64,000 bases of DNA, from positions 1,185,753-1,249,752 of the forward strand of contig CATQHL010000001.1 in assembly GCA_958295925.1 (NCBI GenBank). Direction: 5' to 3'. Below the pieces are notes generated by a model, which was given only the letters and a program-made list of their open reading frames with translations, did not search any database and was not told the DNA's origin. The position numbers and the translations under genes were made by a program. Shown here one piece after another: positions 36,475 through 43,854 of this stretch (its first letter is position 1; every line of letters begins with the position of its first letter). This stretch comes from an uncultured Acidimicrobiales bacterium. GTDB lineage: Bacteria; Actinomycetota; Acidimicrobiia; Acidimicrobiales; CATQHL01.

Positions 36475-37062
36475 TTACGATTCTAGAGTCTCTCTTGGGC
36501 GCCCTAACACAGCCAAAATGTCTTCATGAAATTCAAACCATATATTATGGAGCGAATCTACCATTGGACTTGTTATGTATTCTGTCTGGCCCGCATCAAT
36601 ACGTTCTATGCTACGACGAAACCGCTGGGCATAATGTCCATAACGAGCAATCCATTTCGAAGCTTCAGTAAGTCCAGTAATGTGGCGCTCAACCAACCGT
36701 ATAATTCTTGCATAGGCTTTTTCTTGCGAACTACCTACTTCGGTCTGCCAAGCACTGACTTGTTTAAGGAATCGGGAATTAATTCCTTCAAAGTTGTCAT
36801 ACCAGGATATCAGATCAGTATTGTTACGCAGTTCAGAATACTTGCTCTCGTAGTACTCGAGGACATGTCGCCGACCGTCGTCTGTCAAGAGGTACTGACC
36901 GGCAAGTTCACGAACTAGTCCGAGCTCAATCGACTCCTCAAGAAGCGCACCAACTTCGTGGTAGGACATGCCGGTGCACTCTTCAATGGCATCTTGCCCA
37001 GCCATCTTGCGTAACCACACCGCGTTGAGCACACTGAAGCGATCGTCCGTCACATCGACCAT
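36475..37062 (-). CDS. Unassigned helical protein with winged-helix-like N-terminus
   Basis: About 195 aa that I do not recognise. Residues 8-70 (VLNAVWLRKMAGQDAIEECTGMSYHEVGALLEESIELGLVRELAGQYLLTDDGRRHV in outline) look like a winged helix with a wing at the GQYLLTDDGR turn. The rest (about 75-195) is charged and probably all helical, with Trp and Tyr at intervals. It sits between the 474-aa protein and the PPDK-like protein in one operon. The start is ATG at 37062, preceded by a GGAGG right after a hairpin. It could be a DNA-binding protein or a subunit or adaptor of the phosphotransfer enzyme. Position favours the latter. Confidence 0.65.
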   Translation of the reverse strand: MVDVTDDRFSVLNAVWLRKMAGQDAIEECTGMSYHEVGALLEESIELGLVRELAGQYLLTDDGRRHVLEYYESKYSELRNNTDLISWYDNFEGINSRFLKQVSAWQTEVGSSQEKAYARIIRLVERHITGLTEASKWIARYGHYAQRFRRSIERIDAGQTEYITSPMVDSLHNIWFEFHEDILAVLGRPRETLES

Positions 37063-37074
37063 GACAAATACCTC

Positions 37075-37100
37075 CAGGGAGGGAGGCAGCCCCCTCCCTG
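37075..37100. repeat. GC-rich intercistronic hairpin in the PPDK-like operon
   Basis: A perfect 9-bp inverted repeat (CAGGGAGGG and CCCTCCCTG) with an 8-base loop lies in the 66-base gap between the 474-aa gene and the 195-aa gene. In the transcribed (minus) direction its 3' arm touches the GGAGG ribosome site of the 195-aa gene. No T-run follows. It may tune expression of the downstream genes or stabilise the upstream mRNA. Confidence 0.7.
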
Positions 37101-37128
37101 AAGTCTTGCTAAATCCTTCTCGTTGGAA

Positions 37129-38553
37129 CTAACTCCAAAGGTATTTGGAGGCTCGCAAATCAGCTTCATCTGAGAAGGGGAGATACCCCTCACCGGAGAA
37201 GATTTTCTGCGGTACTACGACTTGCACGAAATTGCGCTTCGTGATCTCATAGTAGTAGTTCATGACCCTCTGATCAATTTCCCAGAAATCCTTCTTGGCA
37301 CAGACTTCCTCGTATGCCCCCGCTTTGCGCAAGTGCGGAAGGATCATCTCAATGTAGTAGCTGTATATACCATTAAGGCACAGCGTGTGGCGGGACATTT
37401 TCGCCGTCTTCTTGTACATCAGATACGTCGAGTTGCGAAGCTTTTCCATGTGAGGCTCCAGCTCGGAAATCGGTACTGAATAGACATCACCCATTGGGGT
37501 GTCCCACTTCTCCCGAACAAAAACTGCTCCGCCGGTTATGTGCGGAACGTAGTTCTTCGGGATTGTGAACGTGGTCGAAATGTCATTCACTCGAATCTCA
37601 CGCAGACCCATTGCTTCAGGATCTATCACAACCGCAAGCGTGTAACAGTGCGGAAGTCCTTCGCAAACATCGCTCCAGTGAAACACTTCTTCGTTCACAA
37701 ACAGATCGCGCACGATCAGCAGTCGTCCGTCCGGCAACGGGTAAGGCCCTGTGTCACCAAGCCCCAGACGACAGTCGTAATGATCGAAGAACGCCAACAA
37801 CTCGGCCGTAGCGTTGAACTGCTCAAAAGTGTGTTGGGAGGGTGATCCTTGATCAAAATCCACAACTTGCCCCATTAACTGGTCGAGTATCTCCTGGTCG
37901 TGGATCAGGCAGCGATAGCGGTCCTGCGAGTTGAGGATGTAACCGTCCTGTCGCTTTCCCCAGAGTATCCGTTGCATGAACTTCAGGATGATGTTGCTCT
38001 CCTCAACATAATCGTCAGCGCGAACCCACTCGCCTGCAAGCAGTCCGCAGCGACCCATTCCGAACGCAACTGCACCGAGGCACCAGTCGTGAACGCAATT
38101 GACCTTGGTTCCAATTTCGCTGCGAGCACTTTCACCAATATCAATTACTCCTTGTGCACCGATTTTGTCTGTTATCAGGCGCATGAATTCGGGGTAACGA
38201 TAAAACTCGTTCATAAATGCGAGGATCTCATACTCCTGACGGGGAATCATTCCTGAAACTCCCTCAGTGGCCCGCATAACAAGAACATCCCAGATGTTCC
38301 AGGCCAAGTAGTTGTTGAGATCGTTGAGCTCATCAAGCGTGAACTGATCACGCAGAACGTCTTCGTGCGAAACTTTCTCAAGCACTCCAGACTTAGCACG
38401 ACTCCGCATGATCTTGTCGCCAAGAATTCCGTCGGGAACTGGCTCTAGTCCTTTAAAGTTACCAACGTACTCCAGGGGTTGAAAGCGAAGTCCGTCGTCG
38501 TCGTCGTCGTAACGCTTCGCGTACTCAGCTGTTTTTGCCTCGGTAATTGTCAT
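37129..38553 (-). CDS. Unassigned 474-aa protein in PEP-synthase-like operon
   Basis: I do not recognise this protein. It is soluble-looking, rich in Asp/Glu/Tyr/Trp, without a signal peptide or membrane helix. Notable segments are an acidic start (KRYDDDDDG), NYLAWNIWDVLVMRATEGVSG (about 80-100), CVHDWCLGAVAFGMGRCGLLAGEW with three Cys and a His (about 155-178), GPYPLPDGRLLIVRDLFVNEEVFHW (about 265-290) and a Tyr-rich C-terminus. It lies between the swivelling-domain gene and the 195-aa gene. Length and single-copy operon position suggest an enzyme subunit. It is a candidate for the substrate-binding partner of the phosphotransfer proteins or for the missing signature enzyme, but neither is shown. 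Confidence 0.7.
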   Translation of the reverse strand: MTITEAKTAEYAKRYDDDDDGLRFQPLEYVGNFKGLEPVPDGILGDKIMRSRAKSGVLEKVSHEDVLRDQFTLDELNDLNNYLAWNIWDVLVMRATEGVSGMIPRQEYEILAFMNEFYRYPEFMRLITDKIGAQGVIDIGESARSEIGTKVNCVHDWCLGAVAFGMGRCGLLAGEWVRADDYVEESNIILKFMQRILWGKRQDGYILNSQDRYRCLIHDQEILDQLMGQVVDFDQGSPSQHTFEQFNATAELLAFFDHYDCRLGLGDTGPYPLPDGRLLIVRDLFVNEEVFHWSDVCEGLPHCYTLAVVIDPEAMGLREIRVNDISTTFTIPKNYVPHITGGAVFVREKWDTPMGDVYSVPISELEPHMEKLRNSTYLMYKKTAKMSRHTLCLNGIYSYYIEMILPHLRKAGAYEEVCAKKDFWEIDQRVMNYYYEITKRNFVQVVVPQKIFSGEGYLPFSDEADLRASKYLWS

Positions 38554-38607
38554 TCCGCCTCCTTATTAGTTGACGCTATCTTAACTATTGGTTAAATCCA
38601 GTCTTCT

Positions 38608-39030
38608 CTACTCTTCAAGCAAGACCACTTTGCCAACTGCTTCGTCTGAGCAATCGAGCACTACATTTTTGCCATTCAGAGCTTCAACGATTTCATCAAA
38701 GTGCGAATCATCGGTTTCTCCTGGCACATAGCGAGATCCGCTTCCCTCAGTTAGATATGCGGTCATAACGCAGGGAGTTTGAAACTCTCTAGTTAGTATG
38801 CCCAAGTGCGACTCTGGCGCACCAGACATAGTGATGATCCCAATCGCCCCCATCGTCAAGGCAGGAGCAAGGAAAGTGGTCGTCCCTCCGCGAACCAAGA
38901 GAATGTGCTCGCGCAATTTTCCACTATCTATCAGAGAAATCACGGATTGCGGATTTAGAAGATAACACACAGTCCCTGAAGGCTTCTTGTCTGTTTCGAA
39001 GACATTCATTCCCTCTGCTAGTACGGTCAC
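38608..39030 (-). CDS. Free-standing PEP-utilising enzyme mobile (phosphohistidine swivelling) domain
   Basis: About 140 aa. The core ILLVRGGTTTFLAPALTMGAIGIITMSGAPESHLGILTREFQTPCVM (in outline, about residues 42-90) follows the pattern of the PPDK/PEP-synthase mobile domain. The SH of APESHLGILTREF is in the place of the phospho-accepting His (usual TSHAAIVAREFGIPCV). Normally this domain is fused between ATP-grasp and barrel domains. Here it stands alone, although the PPDK-like protein three genes on also has its own copy. The start is GTG or ATG at the 39030 end. It is the first gene of the operon that ends with the PucR regulator. Confidence 0.75.
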   Translation of the reverse strand: MTVLAEGMNVFETDKKPSGTVCYLLNPQSVISLIDSGKLREHILLVRGGTTTFLAPALTMGAIGIITMSGAPESHLGILTREFQTPCVMTAYLTEGSGSRYVPGETDDSHFDEIVEALNGKNVVLDCSDEAVGKVVLLEE

Positions 39031-39202
39031 AATTCCGTCCTCCTCGTATTAATTGTCGACAAATTGTTCTAAAGTGTTCTAATGATTTTGTGCAAGTTGC
39101 TTAAGACTATCCCCAGGTCAACTTTCAATCTGAACACCCGGCAGCAATAGTAGCGAAGCGATAATTTTACAGATTTAACAATATTGCTATGTTAGGGCTA
39201 AG

Positions 39203-39225
39203 AATTTATCCATGATGGATAAATT
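39203..39225. repeat. Palindrome between HAD and swivelling-domain genes
   Basis: A perfect 10-bp inverted repeat, AATTTATCCA and TGGATAAATT, with a 3-base centre. It starts three bases downstream of the HAD stop codon and lies about 170 bases upstream of the swivelling-domain gene. No T-run follows, and the arms are AT-rich, so an operator is as likely as a terminator. The rest of the 197-base gap holds no gene. Confidence 0.65.
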
Positions 39226-39227
39226 CA

Positions 39228-40340
39228 CTATGACCCAATTAGTTCCAAAGCGCGCAGAAGAAGCCGATCCTGGGATCTGGAAGGTATACGAGTCGACCCC
39301 GTAGTGCTTGTCGAGTGGTTTGAACCGTGTGTCGAGCACTCGCCACGCTTTCCGGATGAGTTGTGAGTGGGAAGATCATCCAGTTGACAGCAACACTCCT
39401 CCAGTAAACCGGCCCCACCTACCACTTCCGTAGCTCCTCCAATATGCTCAACTAATTCCAAGTCCTCGATGAGGACTGCCTGCCTCTTAGCAGCCCCTAG
39501 TCGACGAGCGCGCCGAGATTCCGCTGTTGAATTAGCTGATTCAATGATTTCCTGGCCCAGGATGGCGTTACGGGGAACGGAAACTTCATTACACAAATTG
39601 GGCTTTATGGCCGGAGGCAAAACACAAACACCCCGACTGCAAGTGCCTTCAGGCTTTAAATAAGCTAGAAGTTCCTCTGGCCACACACATACAAACTCTG
39701 CGCCTGCTTCCTCAAGTTCCTCTGTAGCATGCATGCCCCACATAACCCCGCACACCCGTATTCCTGCGTCTTTTCCTTCCTTGACATCTCCTACAGTATC
39801 AGTAATCAACATCAACTCTGCTGGACAATTGTGAATCGATCTTGGGGCATCGTCGTAATACGGCAAGCAACTGCGGCCACTCGCATAAGAAGCATCAGAC
39901 AAAACTTGATGGATGACATCGCCCTTTCTGGGTGCAATCTCACCTGAGAAAACGTTTGAGAAGCATTCTGCAATACCGTTGGAAACAAGAATGCGACGGA
40001 CGACTTCCATCGAATTGGCAGACAATAACATGAGTTTGTAATCCGAAGCTAGCGCGCGAATTACTGCAACCATACCTGGAACTACTTCGGGAGTATAACT
40101 TTCTCGCAGTTGTGTTTGAAAATGCTCACGCACTTCCTCGGGGTTGGCTATGCCACGAGAATTCGCTATCTCTTCTAAACTATCGTAGAACTTACCTTGG
40201 AATAAGTTGTAAAATTCCTGAGGGGTTCCAAGCCCCAAATCAAAAGCGTCGTTCGTCTCTTGAAAAACCTGCCAGGATGCTTTTCTAGTCTGAACAATCG
40301 TGCCATCCAGATCAAATAGCAGAGCCTTTACGTTTGCCAT
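39228..40340 (-). CDS. HAD-superfamily phosphatase with an unusual C-terminal tail
   Basis: About 370 aa. Residues 1-225 are a phosphoglycolate-phosphatase-like HAD protein: motif I LLFDLDGTIVQ (nucleophile D10, acid/base D12), motif II LMLLSAN, motif III Lys in APRKGD, motif IV ITDTVGDVKEG. After about residue 230 comes a tail of some 140 residues unlike the family. It includes VEHIGGATEVVGGAGLLEECCCQ with three adjacent Cys, then a Ser/Thr/Gly-rich segment, ending RLLLRALELIGS. The tail could be a targeting or interaction segment, or the product of a lost stop. It lies 12 bases after the CrtC-like gene. Confidence 0.75.
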   Translation of the reverse strand: MANVKALLFDLDGTIVQTRKASWQVFQETNDAFDLGLGTPQEFYNLFQGKFYDSLEEIANSRGIANPEEVREHFQTQLRESYTPEVVPGMVAVIRALASDYKLMLLSANSMEVVRRILVSNGIAECFSNVFSGEIAPRKGDVIHQVLSDASYASGRSCLPYYDDAPRSIHNCPAELMLITDTVGDVKEGKDAGIRVCGVMWGMHATEELEEAGAEFVCVWPEELLAYLKPEGTCSRGVCVLPPAIKPNLCNEVSVPRNAILGQEIIESANSTAESRRARRLGAAKRQAVLIEDLELVEHIGGATEVVGGAGLLEECCCQLDDLPTHNSSGKRGECSTHGSNHSTSTTGSTRIPSRSQDRLLLRALELIGS

Positions 40341-40352
40341 AAGTTGCTGTAT

Positions 40353-41318
40353 TCAAACACCGAGAGAAGTAAGAGTAGAGACACCCATGAAATCCTGAGT
40401 CTCTCCCTTTCCTTCATTACCTTCCTGATCTACCCAATCCATCAGCGCATTGAAACCAACTACTCCTGGCCAAGCTTGCCACGGAAAGCTTGTAACGGCC
40501 ACACCACGCAATGAATAGCGCTTGTCGGACTCATCTTGAAGTTCTAATAGTTTGACTTCAGGAAAGTAGTTATTTCGAATCGTTCGTCCTCGGCCTGATT
40601 TGAGTCCAAGTACTTTTCCAGAGTCAAGGACATAACCATGCGTCAACCGCAGTTCTCCCAGTTCGTGGGGATCAAAATCGAATATCGCATGGATCGCATA
40701 ATCTTCAGAGAAATGTGCATGCAACCAGCTCATTGAGTGTGCGTGCCTCTCTGCTCTAACTCCCCAACTATGATCCATTGTTGAAACACAGCTAAACGGA
40801 ATTTCTCGGCCACGCAGCACAATTGTCCCGTTGAAGACACCGGTCTGATCAAAATGTCCACTGTAAGCGGTTCCCCACTGAAAGTCAGATCCTTCTGCTG
40901 CAGCTGCCACCATTGGGTCTTGCTTCGGATCATTGATGTCAAATGGTTGCATGAGTGAACGGTATTGGAAGTGTATTTCTGTTCCTTCACCATCGTCGTA
41001 ATCAACCTCCCAATCCATGTTAGGCGTGGTGCACTTCACGCTCAGGCCATTGGCAAGCTGATAATTGCACAAATCGAAGTCTGTGCCCATGGGCAGGTGC
41101 ATTTGAAGATCGCAGTATTCCGCCTCCCAGTGTGCCTTTGCTCGACGAGAGCAAAGGTGAATCGTTGAAAGTCCAACATTCAAGTTAGTGCGAAAGAGGG
41201 CGTAGACCCCACAATTCATGTTTAGTTCAGGAACATAAAATCCAAAGAAGTTCGTCTCAGCCCAATGGGGGTCATTGGAGGACGGTTCATGAAGGGATGC
41301 GTCTTCTGGGTTAATCAC
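40353..41318 (-). CDS. CrtC/DUF7064-like lipocalin-fold protein
   Basis: About 321 aa. The pattern of Trp-rich beta segments and MDHSWGVRAERHAHSMSWLHAHF (about residues 182-204) is like carotenoid 1,2-hydratase (CrtC/AttH) and the related DUF7064/DUF7065 proteins of actinobacteria. No signal peptide is seen. CrtC adds water to a double bond. Here no carotenoid genes are near, so a hydratase or ligand-binding role for another hydrophobic substrate is possible. It is the first minus-strand gene, facing the BMC operon across a 389-base control region. Confidence 0.6.
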   Translation of the reverse strand: MINPEDASLHEPSSNDPHWAETNFFGFYVPELNMNCGVYALFRTNLNVGLSTIHLCSRRAKAHWEAEYCDLQMHLPMGTDFDLCNYQLANGLSVKCTTPNMDWEVDYDDGEGTEIHFQYRSLMQPFDINDPKQDPMVAAAAEGSDFQWGTAYSGHFDQTGVFNGTIVLRGREIPFSCVSTMDHSWGVRAERHAHSMSWLHAHFSEDYAIHAIFDFDPHELGELRLTHGYVLDSGKVLGLKSGRGRTIRNNYFPEVKLLELQDESDKRYSLRGVAVTSFPWQAWPGVVGFNALMDWVDQEGNEGKGETQDFMGVSTLTSLGV

Positions 41319-41707
41319 GTGTCACTCCTAATCTTGGGATTATTACTTTCGCCACACCAACAACAACATACGCTTGCATGGATTGCCGTGCGGTGGCAGT
41401 GCTTTACTTGTCTTCAGACTCGCATTACGGGAATTACGAGTATCTAAGTTAGAACGTTACCGGATTGGCCCTTGCCTTCCTATAAGAGGACCGACAGTTG
41501 CTACAGAGTGGCATTTTGAACTTACACAACAAGCCACCTGGGAGATTACACATCGAAGACAATTATTTGCAATATTTTTATCGCTATTGGGTGAATAATG
41601 GAAGTTCTCAGCCTTTAACTTAAAATATATCGCTCAAAGCGAAATTTCCCTAACAGCAGCATTGTAGAAAATCTTCGCATGGAAAGCACGAACGAGAGGA
41701 CATTCTG
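41319..41707. promoter_or_regulatory. Divergent control region of the BMC and PPDK-like gene sets
   Basis: 389 bases without a supportable gene, between the minus-strand CrtC-like gene and the plus-strand shell pentamer gene. It is AT-rich towards its right part. TCGCT and AGCGA form a short inverted repeat with centre CAA at 41630-41642, a candidate operator about 65 bases before the BMC-P start. A ribosome site GAGAGGA lies at about 41694-41701. I could not fix -35/-10 boxes. The PucR regulator is the obvious candidate to bind here. Confidence 0.5.
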
Positions 41708-42004
41708 GTGCAGTTGGCAAAAGTTATCGGACAGGTGGTCTCTACCGTTAAAGAGCCTGGGCTCGTCTCGTTCAAGATACTGATTCTCCAGGATATTGAC
41801 CCATCACTTCCCGACCTGGGGCACATCGGAATATCTTACGTTGCTATCGACCTCGTGGGTGCCGGAGAGGGTGAAGTGGTTGTTTCCACAAGGGGCAGCG
41901 CCGCACGAGTGCCGCCAATCAGCAAAGACGCAGCAGTTGACAATGCAGTCATTGCAATCGTTGACAGCATCACCATTAACGGAAACATCGCATTTCAAAA
42001 ATAA
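41708..42004 (+). CDS. BMC-P shell pentamer (EutN/CcmL family)
   Basis: 98 aa. MQLAKVIGQVVSTVKEPGLVSFKILILQD in outline, VAIDLVGAGEGEVVVSTRGSAAR and AVIAIVDSITI are the standard EutN/CcmL pattern. This family forms the pentameric vertices that close microcompartment shells. The start is GTG at 41708 with a good ribosome site. It is the first gene of the operon, and the BMC-H gene follows after 21 bases. It is the only pentamer gene in the window. Its presence means a closed polyhedral shell can form. Confidence 0.95.
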   Translation: MQLAKVIGQVVSTVKEPGLVSFKILILQDIDPSLPDLGHIGISYVAIDLVGAGEGEVVVSTRGSAARVPPISKDAAVDNAVIAIVDSITINGNIAFQK

Positions 42005-42025
42005 CAAACAAGATTTGGAGTAAAA

Positions 42026-42349
42026 ATGGCAACTAATTCATCTCGAAACAACATTCCCACAACAGCACTCGGTCTCATTGAGACAAGAGGGCTTGTGGGA
42101 GCGATAGAGGCTGCAGACGCCATGGTCAAAGCCGCCAACGTTCGCTTAGTGTCTCGTGAACAAATCGGAGGAGGTTTGGTTACCGTCATGGTGCGCGGAG
42201 ACGTAGGAGCGGTAAAAGCCGCCACCGACGCAGGGGCTGTAGCCGCCGGCAAGGTGGGGGAAATAATCGCTGTCCACGTCATCCCTCGGCCCCACGACGA
42301 TGTTGAGACTGTGCTGGGCCACGCTGCTGCAGACAACCAGTCTGCCTGA
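42026..42349 (+). CDS. BMC-H shell hexamer protein
   Basis: 107 aa with one Pfam-BMC domain (about residues 13-95): [29 protein letters not shown] in outline, then the pore-side segment [27 protein letters not shown]. The IGGG loop is where the central pore forms, and small residues there are common in metabolosome shells. N-terminal residues 1-12 and the C-terminal 12 residues are short extensions. It is the main facet protein. A strong hairpin follows its stop codon, which may set its expression apart from the enzymes. Confidence 0.95.
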   Translation: MATNSSRNNIPTTALGLIETRGLVGAIEAADAMVKAANVRLVSREQIGGGLVTVMVRGDVGAVKAATDAGAVAAGKVGEIIAVHVIPRPHDDVETVLGHAAADNQSA

Positions 42350-42378
42350 ACTAGTCCACCTGATCGGCCGGCTAGTTT

Positions 42379-42408
42379 GCAAGCGCAGGGCAATTTTCCT
42401 GCGCTTGC
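42379..42408. repeat. Strong intercistronic hairpin between shell hexamer and aldehyde dehydrogenase genes
   Basis: A perfect 11-bp inverted repeat (GCAAGCGCAGG and CCTGCGCTTGC) with an 8-base loop, 29 bases after the BMC-H stop and about 50 bases before the dehydrogenase start. No T-run follows, so it is more likely an mRNA processing or stability element than a full terminator. It could raise shell protein relative to enzyme. Confidence 0.8.
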
Positions 42409-42456
42409 CTGAGCCACTCCTCGATAGTGCACTGATTCCTACGCAAGCAGATCATC

Positions 42457-43854
42457 ATGACACTTCAGACTCTTGACCCAGACATAGCATCGATAATTGA
42501 TGCTAGAACTAAGGCAAAGAATGCCAGAGAGGCCTTTGATAACTTCTTAGGAACCGACCAAGGTCGCCTGGACTCAGTGCTTGTGTCCATGGCTCGGGCA
42601 GGAACTGCCGCATCTGAAGAGCTAGCCAGGCTTGCAGTGGAAGAGACCGGCTACGGGGTATACGAGCACAAGATACTCAAGAATCGCTACAACACTACGT
42701 TTGTCGCGAAATACATGTTGCGCAAGAAAGCGGTTGGCGTATTGTGGGTAGACAAGGCAAGTCGAATGACTGCCGTTGGCTCACCAATGGGAGTAATCGC
42801 GGCACTCATTCCCCGCACAAACCCGACATCAACAGTCTTGTTCAAGGCCCTTGCCGCAATGAAGTCCGGGAATGCGATAGTGTTCGCTCCGCACCCGCGC
42901 GCTGCTCGTTGTTGCCTAAGAACCACCGAGGTGTTAGCAAAGGCCGCAGAACAGGCTGGTGCGCCTGAAGGATTTATCTCCTGTCTGCAGAATCCGACTC
43001 TGGTTGGCACTCAAGAGCTAATGAAACATCAGGATGTATCACTCATCCTCGCAACGGGTAGCAGTGACATGGTACGAGTGTGCTACTCATCAGGAAAACC
43101 GACAATCGCTGTAGGGGCTGGCAACGTTCCAGTCTATGTACACAGAAGTGTGCCGGACATCGATGAAGCCGCAGCGATGATCGTGGAGTCAAAGGCTTTC
43201 GACAACGGGACGGCTTGTGTGGCTGAACAGGCTGTGGTTCTCGATGAAGTGATTGCCGATCAGATGCTCCTCTCTCTCGCAAAAGTCGGCACGTACATGC
43301 TCGATTCGTCCCTGCACGCTTCGCTGGCAAACCTGCTGTTTGACGACAGCGGGCGGCTTCGCCCCGACCCTGTGGGCAAGTCGGCAATTCATCTAGGTGA
43401 ACTCATCGGAAGTTCCCTGCCATCGACCACGCGCGTATTGGGAGTTGAGCTAGATCAAGTAGGTCACCAGGAAAGGCTGTCAGCCGAGATATTAGGACCG
43501 ATACTAAAGATTTACAGGGCACCCAACGTCGATCTGGCCCTGGAGCGCTGCAGGGAAGTCTTGAATTACGGTGGTCTAGGCCACACTTTGGGCCTTCACG
43601 CCACCGACCCTGAGATTATCGAGGCTTTTTCGTCGCTCCCCGTGTCGCGCATACCGGTGAATACGCCAACGCTCTTCGGGGGAATGGGCTACAGCGCAGA
43701 GATTGATCCGTCGTTCATGCTAGGTACGGGAACCTGGAGCGGATCAATCAGTTCAGACAACATCACACCCTTGCACTTGATAAACATAAAACGAATCGCC
43801 CACGAAGTTCGGCCTTGGAGGCAACTCGCAACCGACACGAGATTCGCACCGTGA
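42457..43854 (+). CDS. CoA-acylating aldehyde dehydrogenase (BMC core enzyme)
   Basis: About 465 aa. It belongs to the PduP/EutE/sulfoacetaldehyde dehydrogenase group that oxidises an aldehyde to acyl-CoA with NAD+. The catalytic Cys is in KAFDNGTACVAEQAVV (about residue 254). IPRTNPTSTVLFKALAAMKSGNAIVF (in outline, about 113-138), TIAVGAGNVPVYV and the end GTGTWSGSISSDNITPLHLINIKR are typical. I see no clear amphipathic encapsulation peptide at either end. The stop overlaps the start of the EutJ-like gene (GTGA). It defines the locus as an aldehyde-processing metabolosome. The actual aldehyde cannot be read from sequence. Confidence 0.92.
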   Translation: MTLQTLDPDIASIIDARTKAKNAREAFDNFLGTDQGRLDSVLVSMARAGTAASEELARLAVEETGYGVYEHKILKNRYNTTFVAKYMLRKKAVGVLWVDKASRMTAVGSPMGVIAALIPRTNPTSTVLFKALAAMKSGNAIVFAPHPRAARCCLRTTEVLAKAAEQAGAPEGFISCLQNPTLVGTQELMKHQDVSLILATGSSDMVRVCYSSGKPTIAVGAGNVPVYVHRSVPDIDEAAAMIVESKAFDNGTACVAEQAVVLDEVIADQMLLSLAKVGTYMLDSSLHASLANLLFDDSGRLRPDPVGKSAIHLGELIGSSLPSTTRVLGVELDQVGHQERLSAEILGPILKIYRAPNVDLALERCREVLNYGGLGHTLGLHATDPEIIEAFSSLPVSRIPVNTPTLFGGMGYSAEIDPSFMLGTGTWSGSISSDNITPLHLINIKRIAHEVRPWRQLATDTRFAP

